Shown: positions 1 through 7,368 of the stretch, piece by piece | Position numbering within the stretch: position 1 is the first letter of the stretch | Layout of the letters: every line of letters starts with the position of its first letter | From: Pseudomonadota bacterium | GTDB lineage: Bacteria; Pseudomonadota; Gammaproteobacteria; Xanthomonadales; Rhodanobacteraceae | Direction of reading: 5' to 3' | Assembly: GCA_025351555.1 (NCBI GenBank) | Contig: JANXVS010000223.1 | Span: 1 to 9,922, forward strand | Length of the DNA: 9,922 nucleotides | Made by a program: the position numbers and the translations under genes | Notes under the pieces: generated by a model | The model's input: only the letters and a program-made list of their open reading frames with translations | What the model was told of the DNA's origin: nothing | The model's database searches: none

Positions 1-191
1 TGCCGACCGAACTCGTCCCACATTTTTTCCGCTCGTTGTGCGACGGCCTCGGTGCGAACCTGCATCTGGCCGTGTGCGGCGAAAATGCGCACCACATGGT
101 CGAAGCCTGCTTCAAGGCCGTAGCGCGCGCGCTGCGCCAAGCGCTGCGACGCGAAGGCGACGAGTTGCCGAGCACCAAGGGTGTGCTGTGA
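1..191 (+). CDS. hisB: Imidazoleglycerol-phosphate dehydratase, C-terminal end (partial)
   Basis: This is the 3' end of a gene that begins before the window; the reading frame starts at base 3 and stops with TGA at 189-191. The visible 62 residues hold the final metal-binding motif of IGP dehydratase, [14 protein letters not shown] (the HH..E manganese ligands), and end in the family's typical tail LPSTKGVL. The enzyme dehydrates imidazoleglycerol phosphate to imidazoleacetol phosphate in histidine biosynthesis, in the cytoplasm. In many gammaproteobacteria HisB also carries an N-terminal histidinol-phosphatase domain. That part lies outside the window, so whether this protein is bifunctional cannot be seen. 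The stop codon overlaps the hisH start by one base (TGATG), which suggests coupled translation. Confidence 0.95.
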   Translation, partial: PTELVPHFFRSLCDGLGANLHLAVCGENAHHMVEACFKAVARALRQALRREGDELPSTKGVL

Positions 192-799
192 TGGCAACGG
201 TATCAAAACACGACGTCGTGCTGGTCGACGCCGGCGGCAGCAATATCGGCTCGCTGCGCTATGCCTTGCACCGGCTGGGTATCGAGGCGTCGTTGAGTGC
301 CGATCCGGGACGCATCCGCGCTGCGACGCATGTGATTCTCCCCGGTGTCGGCGCGGCCGCGCCAGGCATGCGGCGTCTGCACGATGCTGGTTTGATCGAT
401 GTGGTCTGCGGCCTGACCCAGCCCGTGCTCGGCGTTTGTCTGGGCATGCAGCTATTGTTCGAGCGCTCGGAGGAGGGCGATACACCATGTCTTGGCGTGA
501 TTCCCGGCGTGGTGCAGGGTTTTCCACAAAGCAACAATTTACGCATTCCGCATATGGGCTGGAATGCGTTGCGCATCGAGCGTGACAGCGCATTGTTCAG
601 TGACGTTGAAGCCGAGTCCTACGTCTACTTCGTGCACAGCTACATGACGCCATCAGCCGAACACACGCTGGCGAGCACGGACCACGGCGGCCGCTTCGCT
701 GCGCTTATACAGCACAACAACTTCTACGGCATGCAGTTCCACCCCGAGCGCTCCGGGTCGACTGGCGCGCGTTTGCTGCAAAACTTCCTGGCGCTATGA
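191..799 (+). CDS. hisH: Imidazole glycerol phosphate synthase, glutamine amidotransferase subunit
   Basis: A 202-residue class I glutamine amidotransferase of normal HisH length. It hydrolyses glutamine and channels ammonia to HisF, which makes imidazoleglycerol phosphate and AICAR. The nucleophile is Cys83 in GVCLGMQLLFE, and the other triad members are His184 and Glu186 in MQFHPERS. The oxyanion-strand motif PGVG is at 51-54 and PHMGWN at 120-125. FHPERS replaces the commoner FHPEKS, a conservative change. The ATG at 191 was chosen because homologous sequence (DVVLVDAGGSNIGSL) starts just after it. It also overlaps the hisB stop by one base and has AAGGG nine bases upstream (177-181). The same frame is open back to 38, but that extension is shadow sequence inside hisB. 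The gene ends in an ATGA overlap with hisA. Confidence 0.96.
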   Translation: MATVSKHDVVLVDAGGSNIGSLRYALHRLGIEASLSADPGRIRAATHVILPGVGAAAPGMRRLHDAGLIDVVCGLTQPVLGVCLGMQLLFERSEEGDTPCLGVIPGVVQGFPQSNNLRIPHMGWNALRIERDSALFSDVEAESYVYFVHSYMTPSAEHTLASTDHGGRFAALIQHNNFYGMQFHPERSGSTGARLLQNFLAL

Positions 800-1527
800 G
801 CATGCAGATCATTCCTGCCATCGACCTGCGCGAAGGCTGCGTCGTGCGCTTGGCCCAGGGCGACTACGCACGCGAGACGCGTTACCCGAGCGATCCTGTG
901 CTGTTGGCGCAGGAATATCTTGCGGCCGGCGCACGCTGGCTACATATGGTCGATCTGGATGGTGCCCGTTCCGGGCGATTGCAAAATCTGCGCGTCATCG
1001 CAGCGATTGCGGGTAGCGGACTGTCGGTGCAGGCCGGCGGCGGCGTGCGAGATGAGGACGACCTTGGCCGCTTGTTCGACGCTGGCGTGGCCCGTGTCGT
1101 TGTCGGCAGCGTCGCCGTGCGCGATCCGGATCGTGTGGAAAAGTGGATTTCCAGCTACGGCGCCGAACGCGTCTGCATCGCGCTCGACACGCGCCTGGAC
1201 GAGGCCGGACGCTGGACTCTGCCGGTGAAGGGCTGGACGGAGTCCTCGGGATTCACCCTCGACGACTTGGCGCCGCGCTATGTCGCTGCAGGCGCACGCC
1301 GACTGCTGTGCACGGATATCGCGCGCGATGGCATGCTTGCCGGGCCGAACCTGCAACTCTACGAATACCTCAGGGGCATTGCGCCGACACTGGCTGTGCA
1401 GGCGTCCGGCGGCGTGCGCGACGTGGAGGACCTGCGCGCATTGCGCATGCTCGAGCTGGCCGGCGCGGTGCTCGGCCGTAGTCTGCTTGAGGGCCGGCTG
1501 ACGATTGCGGAGGCGTTGTCATGCTGA
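796..1527 (+). CDS. hisA: Phosphoribosylformimino-5-aminoimidazole carboxamide ribotide isomerase (ProFAR isomerase)
   Basis: A 243-residue (beta/alpha)8-barrel enzyme that catalyses the Amadori rearrangement of ProFAR to PRFAR, the substrate of HisF-HisH. The general base Asp10 lies in IIPAIDL and the general acid Asp178 in CTDIARDGM. These match Asp7 and Asp176 of the enteric enzyme. The two half-barrel phosphate-binding loops are visible as GGGVRDEDD (about 81-89) and SGGVRDVED (about 204-212), followed by VLGRSLLEG. Translation starts at the ATG in the ATGA overlap with hisH. An in-frame ATG at 802 gives MQIIPAID and is an equally plausible start; neither has a strong Shine-Dalgarno sequence, as expected for coupled translation. 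The 3' end overlaps hisF by seven bases. Confidence 0.96.
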   Translation: MSMQIIPAIDLREGCVVRLAQGDYARETRYPSDPVLLAQEYLAAGARWLHMVDLDGARSGRLQNLRVIAAIAGSGLSVQAGGGVRDEDDLGRLFDAGVARVVVGSVAVRDPDRVEKWISSYGAERVCIALDTRLDEAGRWTLPVKGWTESSGFTLDDLAPRYVAAGARRLLCTDIARDGMLAGPNLQLYEYLRGIAPTLAVQASGGVRDVEDLRALRMLELAGAVLGRSLLEGRLTIAEALSC

Positions 1528-2291
1528 CCCGCCGCATCATTCCCTGTCTCGACGTGAAAGACGGCAAGGTCGTCAAAGGGGTGCGATTCCGCGATCATGT
1601 CGTGGTAGGCGATATTGTGGAATTTGCGCAAAAGTACCGCGACGCGGGCGCCGATGAGCTGGTGTTCTACGATATTTCCGCTAGTCCCGAAGGCCGTCCG
1701 GTCGAGCACGCGTGGATCGAAGCCATTGCGCGCATCATCGATATTCCATTCTGCGTCGCCGGCGGTATCCGCGGTGTCGAGGATGCGCGTGCCGCATTGC
1801 ATGCGGGCGCCGACAAGATCTCGGTGAATTCGCCGGCGCTGGAACGTCCTGAGCTGATTGACGAGCTGGCCGGGGCTTTCGGCGTGCAGTGCGTGGTCGT
1901 CGGCATCGACAGCCTGCGCGACGCTGACGGCGAGTGGCGTGTGCGCCAGTACACCGGTGATCCGGAAAAGACGCGCGCGTTGCCGCGGCGCACCCTGGAT
2001 TGGATCGTCGAGGCGCAGCAGCGCGGCGCCGGCGAGATCGTATTGAACTGCATGGGCAGCGACGGCGTGCGGAGCGGGTACGATATCGAGCAACTCGGTG
2101 CGGTGCGCGCGGTTTGCAACGTCCCGTTGATCGCCTCTGGTGGCGCCGGGACACTGAAGCACTTCCGCGACGTGTTCCGCTTTGCCGATGTTGACGGCGC
2201 GCTGGCGGCGAGCGTATTCCATTCCAGCGAGGTCACGATTCCCGGGCTGAAGAAATTTCTTGCTGCCAACGCTATTCCGGTACGCCCATGA
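1521..2291 (+). CDS. hisF: Imidazole glycerol phosphate synthase, cyclase subunit
   Basis: A 256-residue (beta/alpha)8 barrel, the normal HisF length. With ammonia from HisH it converts PRFAR to imidazoleglycerol phosphate plus AICAR, which returns to purine synthesis. The two catalytic aspartates are Asp11 in [11 protein letters not shown] and Asp130 in VVGIDSLRD. Other family markers are GVRF (20-23), the barrel strand AGGIR (80-84), KISVNSPAL (99-107), the DGVRSGYD segment near 181-188 and the phosphate loop ASGGAGT (205-211). The start is well supported: GGAGG at 1509-1513, inside the end of hisA, lies seven bases upstream of the ATG. The stop overlaps the hisI start in an ATGA junction. 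Confidence 0.97.
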   Translation: MLTRRIIPCLDVKDGKVVKGVRFRDHVVVGDIVEFAQKYRDAGADELVFYDISASPEGRPVEHAWIEAIARIIDIPFCVAGGIRGVEDARAALHAGADKISVNSPALERPELIDELAGAFGVQCVVVGIDSLRDADGEWRVRQYTGDPEKTRALPRRTLDWIVEAQQRGAGEIVLNCMGSDGVRSGYDIEQLGAVRAVCNVPLIASGGAGTLKHFRDVFRFADVDGALAASVFHSSEVTIPGLKKFLAANAIPVRP

Positions 2292-2911
2292 ACGACTTCG
2301 ATAGCGAAAAACTAGCCTGGGACAAGGCCGATGGACTGCTGCCGGCCATCGTGCAGCACTGGCAAAGCGGCGCGGTGCTGATGCTCGGTTACATGAATCG
2401 CGAGGCGTTGGCACAGATGCGGCAAAGTGGAAAAGTGATTTTTTTCAGCCGCGGCAAGCAGCGTCTGTGGACCAAGGGCGAGAGCTCGGGAAATGTTCTG
2501 CTACTGAAATCGTTGCACGCCGACTGCGACGACGACGCGATTCTGGTGCTTGCCGATCCGCAGGGCCCAACCTGCCACCTGGGAACGGCAAGTTGCTTTG
2601 GCGACGGTTCCGCGCCGCCGCTTGCATTTCTTGCGCAACTCGACGCCCTGATCGATCAGCGTGAACGCGAACGACCGCAAGGTAGCTACACGACACAACT
2701 GTTTGAAGAAGGCGTGCGTCGCATCGCGCAGAAAGTCGGCGAGGAGAGCGTTGAAACTGCGCTCGCTGCCGTCACCCAGGATGACGCCGCCCTGGTCGGC
2801 GAAGCGGCCGATTTGATCTATCATCTGCTGATCCTGCTGCGCGCGCGCAAGCTCGGGCTCAACGCAGTCGTTGAGAAATTGCGGGCGCGGCACCTGGAGC
2901 GCATGACGTAA
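2288..2911 (+). CDS. hisI: Bifunctional phosphoribosyl-AMP cyclohydrolase / phosphoribosyl-ATP pyrophosphohydrolase
   Basis: A 207-residue fused HisIE protein catalysing the second and third steps of histidine synthesis. The N-terminal cyclohydrolase domain (about 1-115) has [18 protein letters not shown] (52-69), the metal-binding DCDDD (79-83) and [12 protein letters not shown] (93-104). Cys80, Cys96 and Cys103 match the zinc ligands of the family. The C-terminal MazG-like pyrophosphohydrolase domain (about 134-207) shows [19 protein letters not shown] (147-156) with its acidic metal site, and [13 protein letters not shown] (172-184). Both domains look complete. It overlaps hisF by four bases (ATGA) and is the last recognisable his gene. 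The phosphodiesterase gene begins 13 bases after its stop, so transcription may continue into it. Confidence 0.96.
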   Translation: MNDFDSEKLAWDKADGLLPAIVQHWQSGAVLMLGYMNREALAQMRQSGKVIFFSRGKQRLWTKGESSGNVLLLKSLHADCDDDAILVLADPQGPTCHLGTASCFGDGSAPPLAFLAQLDALIDQRERERPQGSYTTQLFEEGVRRIAQKVGEESVETALAAVTQDDAALVGEAADLIYHLLILLRARKLGLNAVVEKLRARHLERMT

Positions 2912-2924
2912 AGTGGAGGTGGCG

Positions 2925-3851
2925 ATGCCGCACTGGAACACGCTGAACGGTCTGCCCTCACGCATCATCGCCCATCGCGGTGCCAGCGGTTATCGTCCCG
3001 AACACACGCTGGACGGCTATGCGCTGGCGGCGGTACAGGGCGCTGATGTACTTGAGCCGGATCTGGTGATGAGCCGCGATGGCGTATTGTTTGCGCGTCA
3101 CGATCTGGTGCTTTCACGCAGCACCGATATTTCCACACGCACGGAATTTGCTGCGCGCGCACGTGTGACCGCTGGCGTGCGCGATTGGTGGATCGGCGAT
3201 TTCGATGCGGCAGAACTGGATACCCTGCGGGCGATCCAGCCATTCCCCGAGCGTGGCAGGCAGTACGACGGGCGTTTCGTGGTGCCTCGTTTTTCGATGG
3301 TGCTGGATCTGGCAAAGAAGGCGGCCGCGGAGCAGGGCCGGGAAATCGCGATCTATCCAGAGCTGAAGGACCCGGGCTATTTCCTCGCGCTGGGTCTGGA
3401 CCCGGTCGCCGCGCTACATGCGGAACTTGAATCGCATGGACTACTGGGGCCGGCGTCGCCTGTCTGGATTCAATGCTTCGACCATGCGGTGCTACGCGCG
3501 GCCAAACAGTGCTGCGGCAATCCGTGTTTCGCGCTGCTCGAAACCGTGCCGGCGGATCTGCGCGAGCGCGACGCGTTGTTGCGCGGCTTGGCCGCATGGG
3601 CACAAGGCGTTGCTCCGGGAAAATATCAGCTTTGGGACAACGCCGGAAAGCATACAGGCCTGGTCGCTGCTGCCCACGCACACGGCCTGCAAGTGCATGC
3701 CTGGACCTTCCGCGACGATCACCCTCCGGCGCCGTTCGCGCTGGCGCGCGCAGAACTGGAAGCCGCGTTTGCCCTCGGCTTAGATGCGCTGTTCTGCGAC
3801 TTTCCCGATACAGCGGTAGCCGCGCGCGCGGCGTTCGCCGAGTCGCTTTGA
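2925..3851 (+). CDS. Glycerophosphodiester phosphodiesterase (GlpQ-like, no signal peptide)
   Basis: A 308-residue GDPD-family enzyme that would hydrolyse glycerophosphodiesters to glycerol-3-phosphate and an alcohol. It shows the catalytic HRG motif (IIAHRGASGYRPEHT, His17 and Arg18, Glu26), the metal-binding EPDL (Glu44, Asp46), SRDG and the second catalytic histidine in RHD (His59). A later YPELKDPGYF matches the GlpQ subgroup. The ATG at 2925 was chosen because GGAGG (2915-2919) lies five bases upstream; a GTG at 2913 overlaps that site. An in-frame stop at 2904-2906 excludes a longer N-terminus. The protein begins MPHWNTLNG with no signal peptide, unlike periplasmic E. coli GlpQ, so it is probably cytoplasmic like UgpQ (inference). 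It sits 13 bases behind hisI and may be read from the his transcript. Confidence 0.88.
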   Translation: MPHWNTLNGLPSRIIAHRGASGYRPEHTLDGYALAAVQGADVLEPDLVMSRDGVLFARHDLVLSRSTDISTRTEFAARARVTAGVRDWWIGDFDAAELDTLRAIQPFPERGRQYDGRFVVPRFSMVLDLAKKAAAEQGREIAIYPELKDPGYFLALGLDPVAALHAELESHGLLGPASPVWIQCFDHAVLRAAKQCCGNPCFALLETVPADLRERDALLRGLAAWAQGVAPGKYQLWDNAGKHTGLVAAAHAHGLQVHAWTFRDDHPPAPFALARAELEAAFALGLDALFCDFPDTAVAARAAFAESL

Positions 3852-3910
3852 GGCCTCGCCAACGGCGAACTTGACGCGAGTACGCCGCAGGATCACTCTG
3901 AAGCCAGCCG

Positions 3911-3925
3911 CTGCCCAGGGGGCAG
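3911..3925 (+). promoter_or_regulatory. Hairpin containing the ribosome binding site of the diguanylate cyclase gene
   Basis: CTGCCC (3911-3916), AGG, GGGCAG (3920-3925) forms a perfect six-base-pair stem with a three-base loop. The likely Shine-Dalgarno sequence AGGGGG (3917-3922), eight bases before the ATG at 3931, lies in the loop and 3' arm. If the stem forms in the mRNA it would hide the ribosome binding site. The pairing is seen directly; a regulatory role is inference. Confidence 0.35.
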
Positions 3926-3930
3926 GCGCG

Positions 3931-5553
3931 ATGAACAGCGAAGCGGGCCGGGTACTGGAGTTGCGTGAGGCGTCCGATCTTGCGCTGGTCAATGATATTG
4001 CCCGTATTGCGCTACGCTACATGGAGTTGCGGCCAATGCTCCAAGGCATCGTGCAGGCGCTCAAGCGTCACCTGCGCTGTGACTTTGTCGATTGCGCGAC
4101 GCTGGATATGCACACGCGCATGTTCGTCTGCGAAGCGCTCGCCTGCGATTTGCCGAGCGCGATCGATGTTGGCTACAGCTGCCAGATCGGCACCGGAGTT
4201 GTTGGCGAGGTCGCGGCGACGGGCCATCCGTTGCTCATCGCCGATACTCGCAAACATTCCAATTACGTCGAGATCCTGGCCGGCACCCGCTCGGAGCTGT
4301 GCGTGCCGGTGAAGTACGACGGCGAAGTGGTTGCGATCATCAATGCAGAAAGTCTCAGGCTCGATGCATTTCGCGAGCGTTTGTTGTTGCTGGAGACGGT
4401 CGCCGAACAAGTCGCCGGCGCGATCGCAGCGGCGCGCCTGAATCAGCAGTTGCGCCGGCGCGTCGATTTGCTCAGCATGATGAGCAACCTGCTGCGTGCG
4501 GCCATCGAAGCCGGCAATCTCGGCGACGCGCTCGAACGTATTCTTGTCTTCGTGCGCAAGCGCTTTCATCTGGAACTATGCTCCGTACTGCTGGCGGACG
4601 AGACCCGGCCCGTGCTCTTGCTCAAGGCCGAAGCAGGACACTCGACGCTGAACGGAGTCGCCATGCCCGAGTGGCCGGTGCACCTTGGCATCATCGGGCG
4701 CGCATTCCGCACCGGCGTCGCACAGTTTGTGCCTGATGTGCGTGCCGATCCCGACTACGCGATGGGCAATCCCGCGGTGCGCTGCGAATACGTCGTGCCG
4801 ATCCGCTTCCACGATCGCCTGGTCGGTTTGATCGACATGGAGAGCACCAGCGTCGAATCGTTCACCGAGGAAAACCGTGCGATGCTCGCGGTGCTTGCGG
4901 CACAGGTGGCCGGCGCGATTCATCTGGTGAGTACCAACCAGCGCCTGTCCGACATCGTGCGTGAGGTCGCAGAGAAATCCGCGGCTCTGGAGCACGCCAA
5001 TGCGCAATTGCGTGAGGCCAATGCAACCTTGCAGCGCTTGTCCAATAGCGATGGTCTGACCGGTGTCGCCAATCGGCGACGTTTCGATCGCGGCCTGCGC
5101 AGCGAATGGCGACGCGCATATCGCGAGCATGCTGATCTGTCGCTACTACTGATCGACATCGACGATTTCAAGGCCTACAACGATGGCTATGGACATCTGG
5201 CCGGGGACGATTGTCTCAAGCGCATCGCGGGCGCCTGGAATAGGGCGACGAGTCGACCCGGCGATCTGTTCGCACGCTACGGCGGCGAGGAATTCGCGGT
5301 GCTGCTGCCGCGTACCGATGCTGCCCGCGCACTGCGCTGCGCCGAGCAATTGCAGGATGCGCTGGCCGCGCTCGCGTTGCCGCACCGGTTCGCGCGCGCC
5401 AGCGAGCTGATTACAGCGAGCATGGGTGTCGCGACTTTGACACCTGATGTCCGCATCAGGCCATCGGACTTCATCCGACGCGCCGATCGCGCGCTGTACG
5501 TTGCGAAGGCCGAAGGGCGCAATCGAGTGGTGCTGGCGGCGGATTCGCCGTAG
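3931..5553 (+). CDS. Diguanylate cyclase with two GAF sensor domains (GAF-GAF-GGDEF)
   Basis: A 540-residue soluble signalling protein predicted to make cyclic di-GMP from two GTP. GAF domain 1 spans about 15-170, with the typical GTGVVGEVAATGHPLLIAD segment near 87-105. GAF domain 2 spans about 178-335. A helical, probably coiled-coil linker (about 336-370) leads to the GGDEF domain (about 371-536). That domain shows LTGVANRRRF, the metal- and GTP-binding DIDDFKAYND (409-418), the active-site GGEEF (451-455) and ADRALYVAKAEGRN. An intact inhibitory I-site, RPGD (442-445), lies five residues before GGEEF, so product feedback inhibition is expected. No EAL domain or membrane segment is seen, and the GAF ligands cannot be named. 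The ATG at 3931 was preferred over an in-frame TTG at 3871 because of AGGGGG at 3917-3922. It lies 79 bases after the phosphodiesterase gene. Confidence 0.93.
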   Translation: MNSEAGRVLELREASDLALVNDIARIALRYMELRPMLQGIVQALKRHLRCDFVDCATLDMHTRMFVCEALACDLPSAIDVGYSCQIGTGVVGEVAATGHPLLIADTRKHSNYVEILAGTRSELCVPVKYDGEVVAIINAESLRLDAFRERLLLLETVAEQVAGAIAAARLNQQLRRRVDLLSMMSNLLRAAIEAGNLGDALERILVFVRKRFHLELCSVLLADETRPVLLLKAEAGHSTLNGVAMPEWPVHLGIIGRAFRTGVAQFVPDVRADPDYAMGNPAVRCEYVVPIRFHDRLVGLIDMESTSVESFTEENRAMLAVLAAQVAGAIHLVSTNQRLSDIVREVAEKSAALEHANAQLREANATLQRLSNSDGLTGVANRRRFDRGLRSEWRRAYREHADLSLLLIDIDDFKAYNDGYGHLAGDDCLKRIAGAWNRATSRPGDLFARYGGEEFAVLLPRTDAARALRCAEQLQDALAALALPHRFARASELITASMGVATLTPDVRIRPSDFIRRADRALYVAKAEGRNRVVLAADSP

Positions 5554-5562
5554 GGAACCTCC

Positions 5563-5580
5563 TTGGGCGCGACGCGCCAA
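5563..5580. terminator. Possible bidirectional terminator hairpin between convergent genes
   Basis: In the 37-base gap between two converging stop codons, GGCGC (5566-5570) and GCGCC (5574-5578) form a five-pair GC stem with the loop GAC. TT/AA pairs extend it past a one-base G bulge. There is no T-tract on either side, so intrinsic termination would be weak. It is proposed from position and pairing only. Confidence 0.3.
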
Positions 5581-5590
5581 TCACGCCGGT

Positions 5591-6634
5591 TCAATGCGGC
5601 CGCAGTGTTGCCGCAGTCAGCGACCCATCATCATTGGGCTGGGGCGGCGCTGCAGGTGTGAATGGTAGCGGTGGCCCCAGGCGAATGCCGCTGCGCCATA
5701 GTTTCAGGCGGGCTTCGATTTGCGGCGTGGCGATAATCTGCGGATATGAGTGCTCCTCGTGATCACGTGTCTCCCAGGCGTCGATCAGTCGCGCGGCTTC
5801 TGCGAATGCGGCGGGAAACGAGTCCGAGTGATTGAGCCCCTCGGCGAAAAACGCGCGGCCGAAATCGGTGATGTCGGCCTTCGTGCCACAGCCAAATGAG
5901 GCGCGATCGGCGCGTGCCGCGGTTATCACCATCGTGGTGTCGTCCTTGAGCGCGTCGATGAAGCCGCCGGAGTAGCAGGCCGAGATCACGATCACCTTGT
6001 AGCGAATGTGCGCATCGGCGAAGACATCGGCCAGACTTTCTGGTGCGATCTGATCCAGGGCCAGCGGGTCCAGGCCGACGTACAGCTCATGTTCGCGCGA
6101 GCCATGGCTGGTCAGGAACAGCAACAGGATGTCCTGGTCCGTATCCATCTTGGCAGCGACGGCAGCGACCGCGGTTTGCAGGTTTGTGAGACTGGCCAGC
6201 GGGCGCTGCACCACGGTTGCAGGATTGTTGATCAGTAGTAGGGTATGGCCGGCCGCGTCGAAGCGTTCGCTGAATTGCCGATCCACGAATTCCACTTCAT
6301 TGCGAAATACATTTTCGTCACCGTCGCCGGCGAAACCGATCAGGTAAAGATTGGTCTTGTCCGGCGAGCGTGGCAGCAGCTGCTTCAGCGCATCTTCCAT
6401 CCGTTGCGGCTGCGCGTACATGACCTGTTCCGGAGAACCCGCGTCATCCGGCCATGCGCTGGTCGAATCTTTGGTATCTGCGTCCGCGTCGATGTCGCTG
6501 TTATCGATCTGTGTGGAAACTGGCGCGGCGGTCGGCGCTGGCGGCGGCAGCGCGGGATGGCGCAGCAGGAATGCGGCGCTCAGCGCGCCGAATGCGAACG
6601 TCAGGATAAATATGAGGGCAAGCAGGCGGCGCAT
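5591..6634 (-). CDS. Membrane-anchored C13-family (legumain/caspase-like) cysteine peptidase
   Basis: A 347-residue protein with the clan CD cysteine peptidase dyad of family C13. His177 lies in LLLFLTSHGSRE after a hydrophobic strand, and Cys220 lies in VIVISACYSGGF after another. The core spans about 92-315. The N-terminus (RRLLALIFILTFAFGALSAAF, residues 2-22) is one hydrophobic segment without a clear cleavage site, so a membrane anchor with an external catalytic domain is likely. A proline-rich, then acidic, low-complexity linker (about 28-66) separates anchor and core, and the C-terminus is again proline-rich. Clan CD enzymes usually cleave after Asn, Asp, Arg or Lys; the specificity here is unknown. 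No strong ribosome binding site is seen. The start is 35 bases after mtnC on the same strand with no terminator between, so it may be the last gene of the mtn transcript. Confidence 0.8.
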   Translation of the reverse strand: MRRLLALIFILTFAFGALSAAFLLRHPALPPPAPTAAPVSTQIDNSDIDADADTKDSTSAWPDDAGSPEQVMYAQPQRMEDALKQLLPRSPDKTNLYLIGFAGDGDENVFRNEVEFVDRQFSERFDAAGHTLLLINNPATVVQRPLASLTNLQTAVAAVAAKMDTDQDILLLFLTSHGSREHELYVGLDPLALDQIAPESLADVFADAHIRYKVIVISACYSGGFIDALKDDTTMVITAARADRASFGCGTKADITDFGRAFFAEGLNHSDSFPAAFAEAARLIDAWETRDHEEHSYPQIIATPQIEARLKLWRSGIRLGPPLPFTPAAPPQPNDDGSLTAATLRPH

Positions 6635-6669
6635 GAGTGTCGTCGGCAGTGTAATACTTCGTGGGGCGG

Positions 6670-7368
6670 TCAGCCGATGTTGACACCATCGAAGTCGACA
6701 CCGTCAAAATCCGCGGTGCAGCGATGCGTCGCATCCTGCGGACAGATCGCTGGCACACGTGCGAGCTGAATCGTGTGCATTCCCGCAGACTGCGCCGCAT
6801 CGAGCTCGGCCACTGTGTCGGAAAGAAACAGGATTTCGCCAGCCGGGCGGCCGATCGTCAACGCGATGCGCCGGTAGGATTCGGCCGCGCGCTTGGCGCC
6901 GACTTCGGTATCGAAATGGCCGGAAAACAACCGGCTCAGGTCACCGGCTTCGCTGTAACCGAAAAACAGTTTCTGCGCGGCCACCGAGCCGGAAGAATAA
7001 ATATACAAATCCATTCCTTGCGCTTTCCACTCCTGCAACTTGCGTGATACTTCCGGATACACATGGGCGCGGAACTCGCCATCGCGATAGCCCTGTTCCC
7101 AGATCATGCCTTGCAGGGCCTTCAGTGGTGTGGCCTTGCTGTCGTCGTCTATCCAGCGTTGCAGCAAGTCGATGACCTCTTGCTGCGTAGCCGAAACCAG
7201 GCCCGCTTCCTTCGCCGCCTCGTGCAACCAGTGCTGCACCTCTGGCTTGTCGGCGTGGGTGACGACGAAGGCAGGCAGTTGCTTGCGCGCGTAGGGAAAC
7301 AGCACATCCTTGACGAAGTCGATCGAACTGGTGGTGCCTTCGATATCAGTGAGAATCGCGCGAATCAT
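6670..7368 (-). CDS. mtnC: Acireductone synthase (enolase-phosphatase E1)
   Basis: A 232-residue HAD-superfamily enzyme, normal for MtnC. It enolises 2,3-diketo-5-methylthiopentyl-1-phosphate and then removes the phosphate, giving the acireductone used by MtnD. HAD motif I is DIEGTTSS with Asp8 and Glu10; the Glu in place of the usual second Asp is characteristic of this family. Motif II is YIYSSGS (122-128), the conserved lysine is Lys159 in [10 protein letters not shown], and motif IV is [10 protein letters not shown] with Asp184. The cap region (about 20-100) includes [13 protein letters not shown]. The C-terminus carries a small duplicated FDGV unit. The ATG overlaps the stop of the PH-domain gene (ATGA). 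No clear ribosome binding site precedes it, so translation probably depends on coupling. Confidence 0.95.
   Translation of the reverse strand: MIRAILTDIEGTTSSIDFVKDVLFPYARKQLPAFVVTHADKPEVQHWLHEAAKEAGLVSATQQEVIDLLQRWIDDDSKATPLKALQGMIWEQGYRDGEFRAHVYPEVSRKLQEWKAQGMDLYIYSSGSVAAQKLFFGYSEAGDLSRLFSGHFDTEVGAKRAAESYRRIALTIGRPAGEILFLSDTVAELDAAQSAGMHTIQLARVPAICPQDATHRCTADFDGVDFDGVNIG
6679..6708 (-). repeat. Imperfect 15-base tandem duplication at the 3' end of mtnC
   Basis: Bases 6679-6693 and 6694-6708 are adjacent copies of a 15-base unit that match at 12 of 15 positions. On the coding strand they encode the back-to-back DFDGV segments near the end of MtnC (about 220-229). The reading frame is preserved. 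Confidence 0.6.

Noticed and set aside
38..190. A 51-residue N-terminal extension of hisH
   Set aside because: It lies entirely within the hisB coding sequence in another frame, and HisH similarity begins only at the ATG at 191, which has its own ribosome binding site.
1359..2414. A 351-codon open frame on the minus strand, antisense to hisF and parts of hisA and hisI
   Set aside because: It has no recognisable motif and covers the well-supported his genes. Long antisense frames are expected opposite GC-rich coding DNA.
3856..3868. TCGCC-AAC-GGCGA hairpin just after the phosphodiesterase stop, considered as a terminator
   Set aside because: The stem is only five pairs and is not followed by a T-tract, so it cannot be called a terminator with any confidence.
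3871..3930. TTG start at 3871 for the diguanylate cyclase
   Set aside because: The added residues resemble no domain, the site has only a weak ribosome binding sequence, and the ATG at 3931 has AGGGGG at good spacing.
4012..5130. Minus-strand open frames opposite the diguanylate cyclase gene
   Set aside because: They show no domain similarity, and the plus strand encodes a complete GAF-GAF-GGDEF protein.
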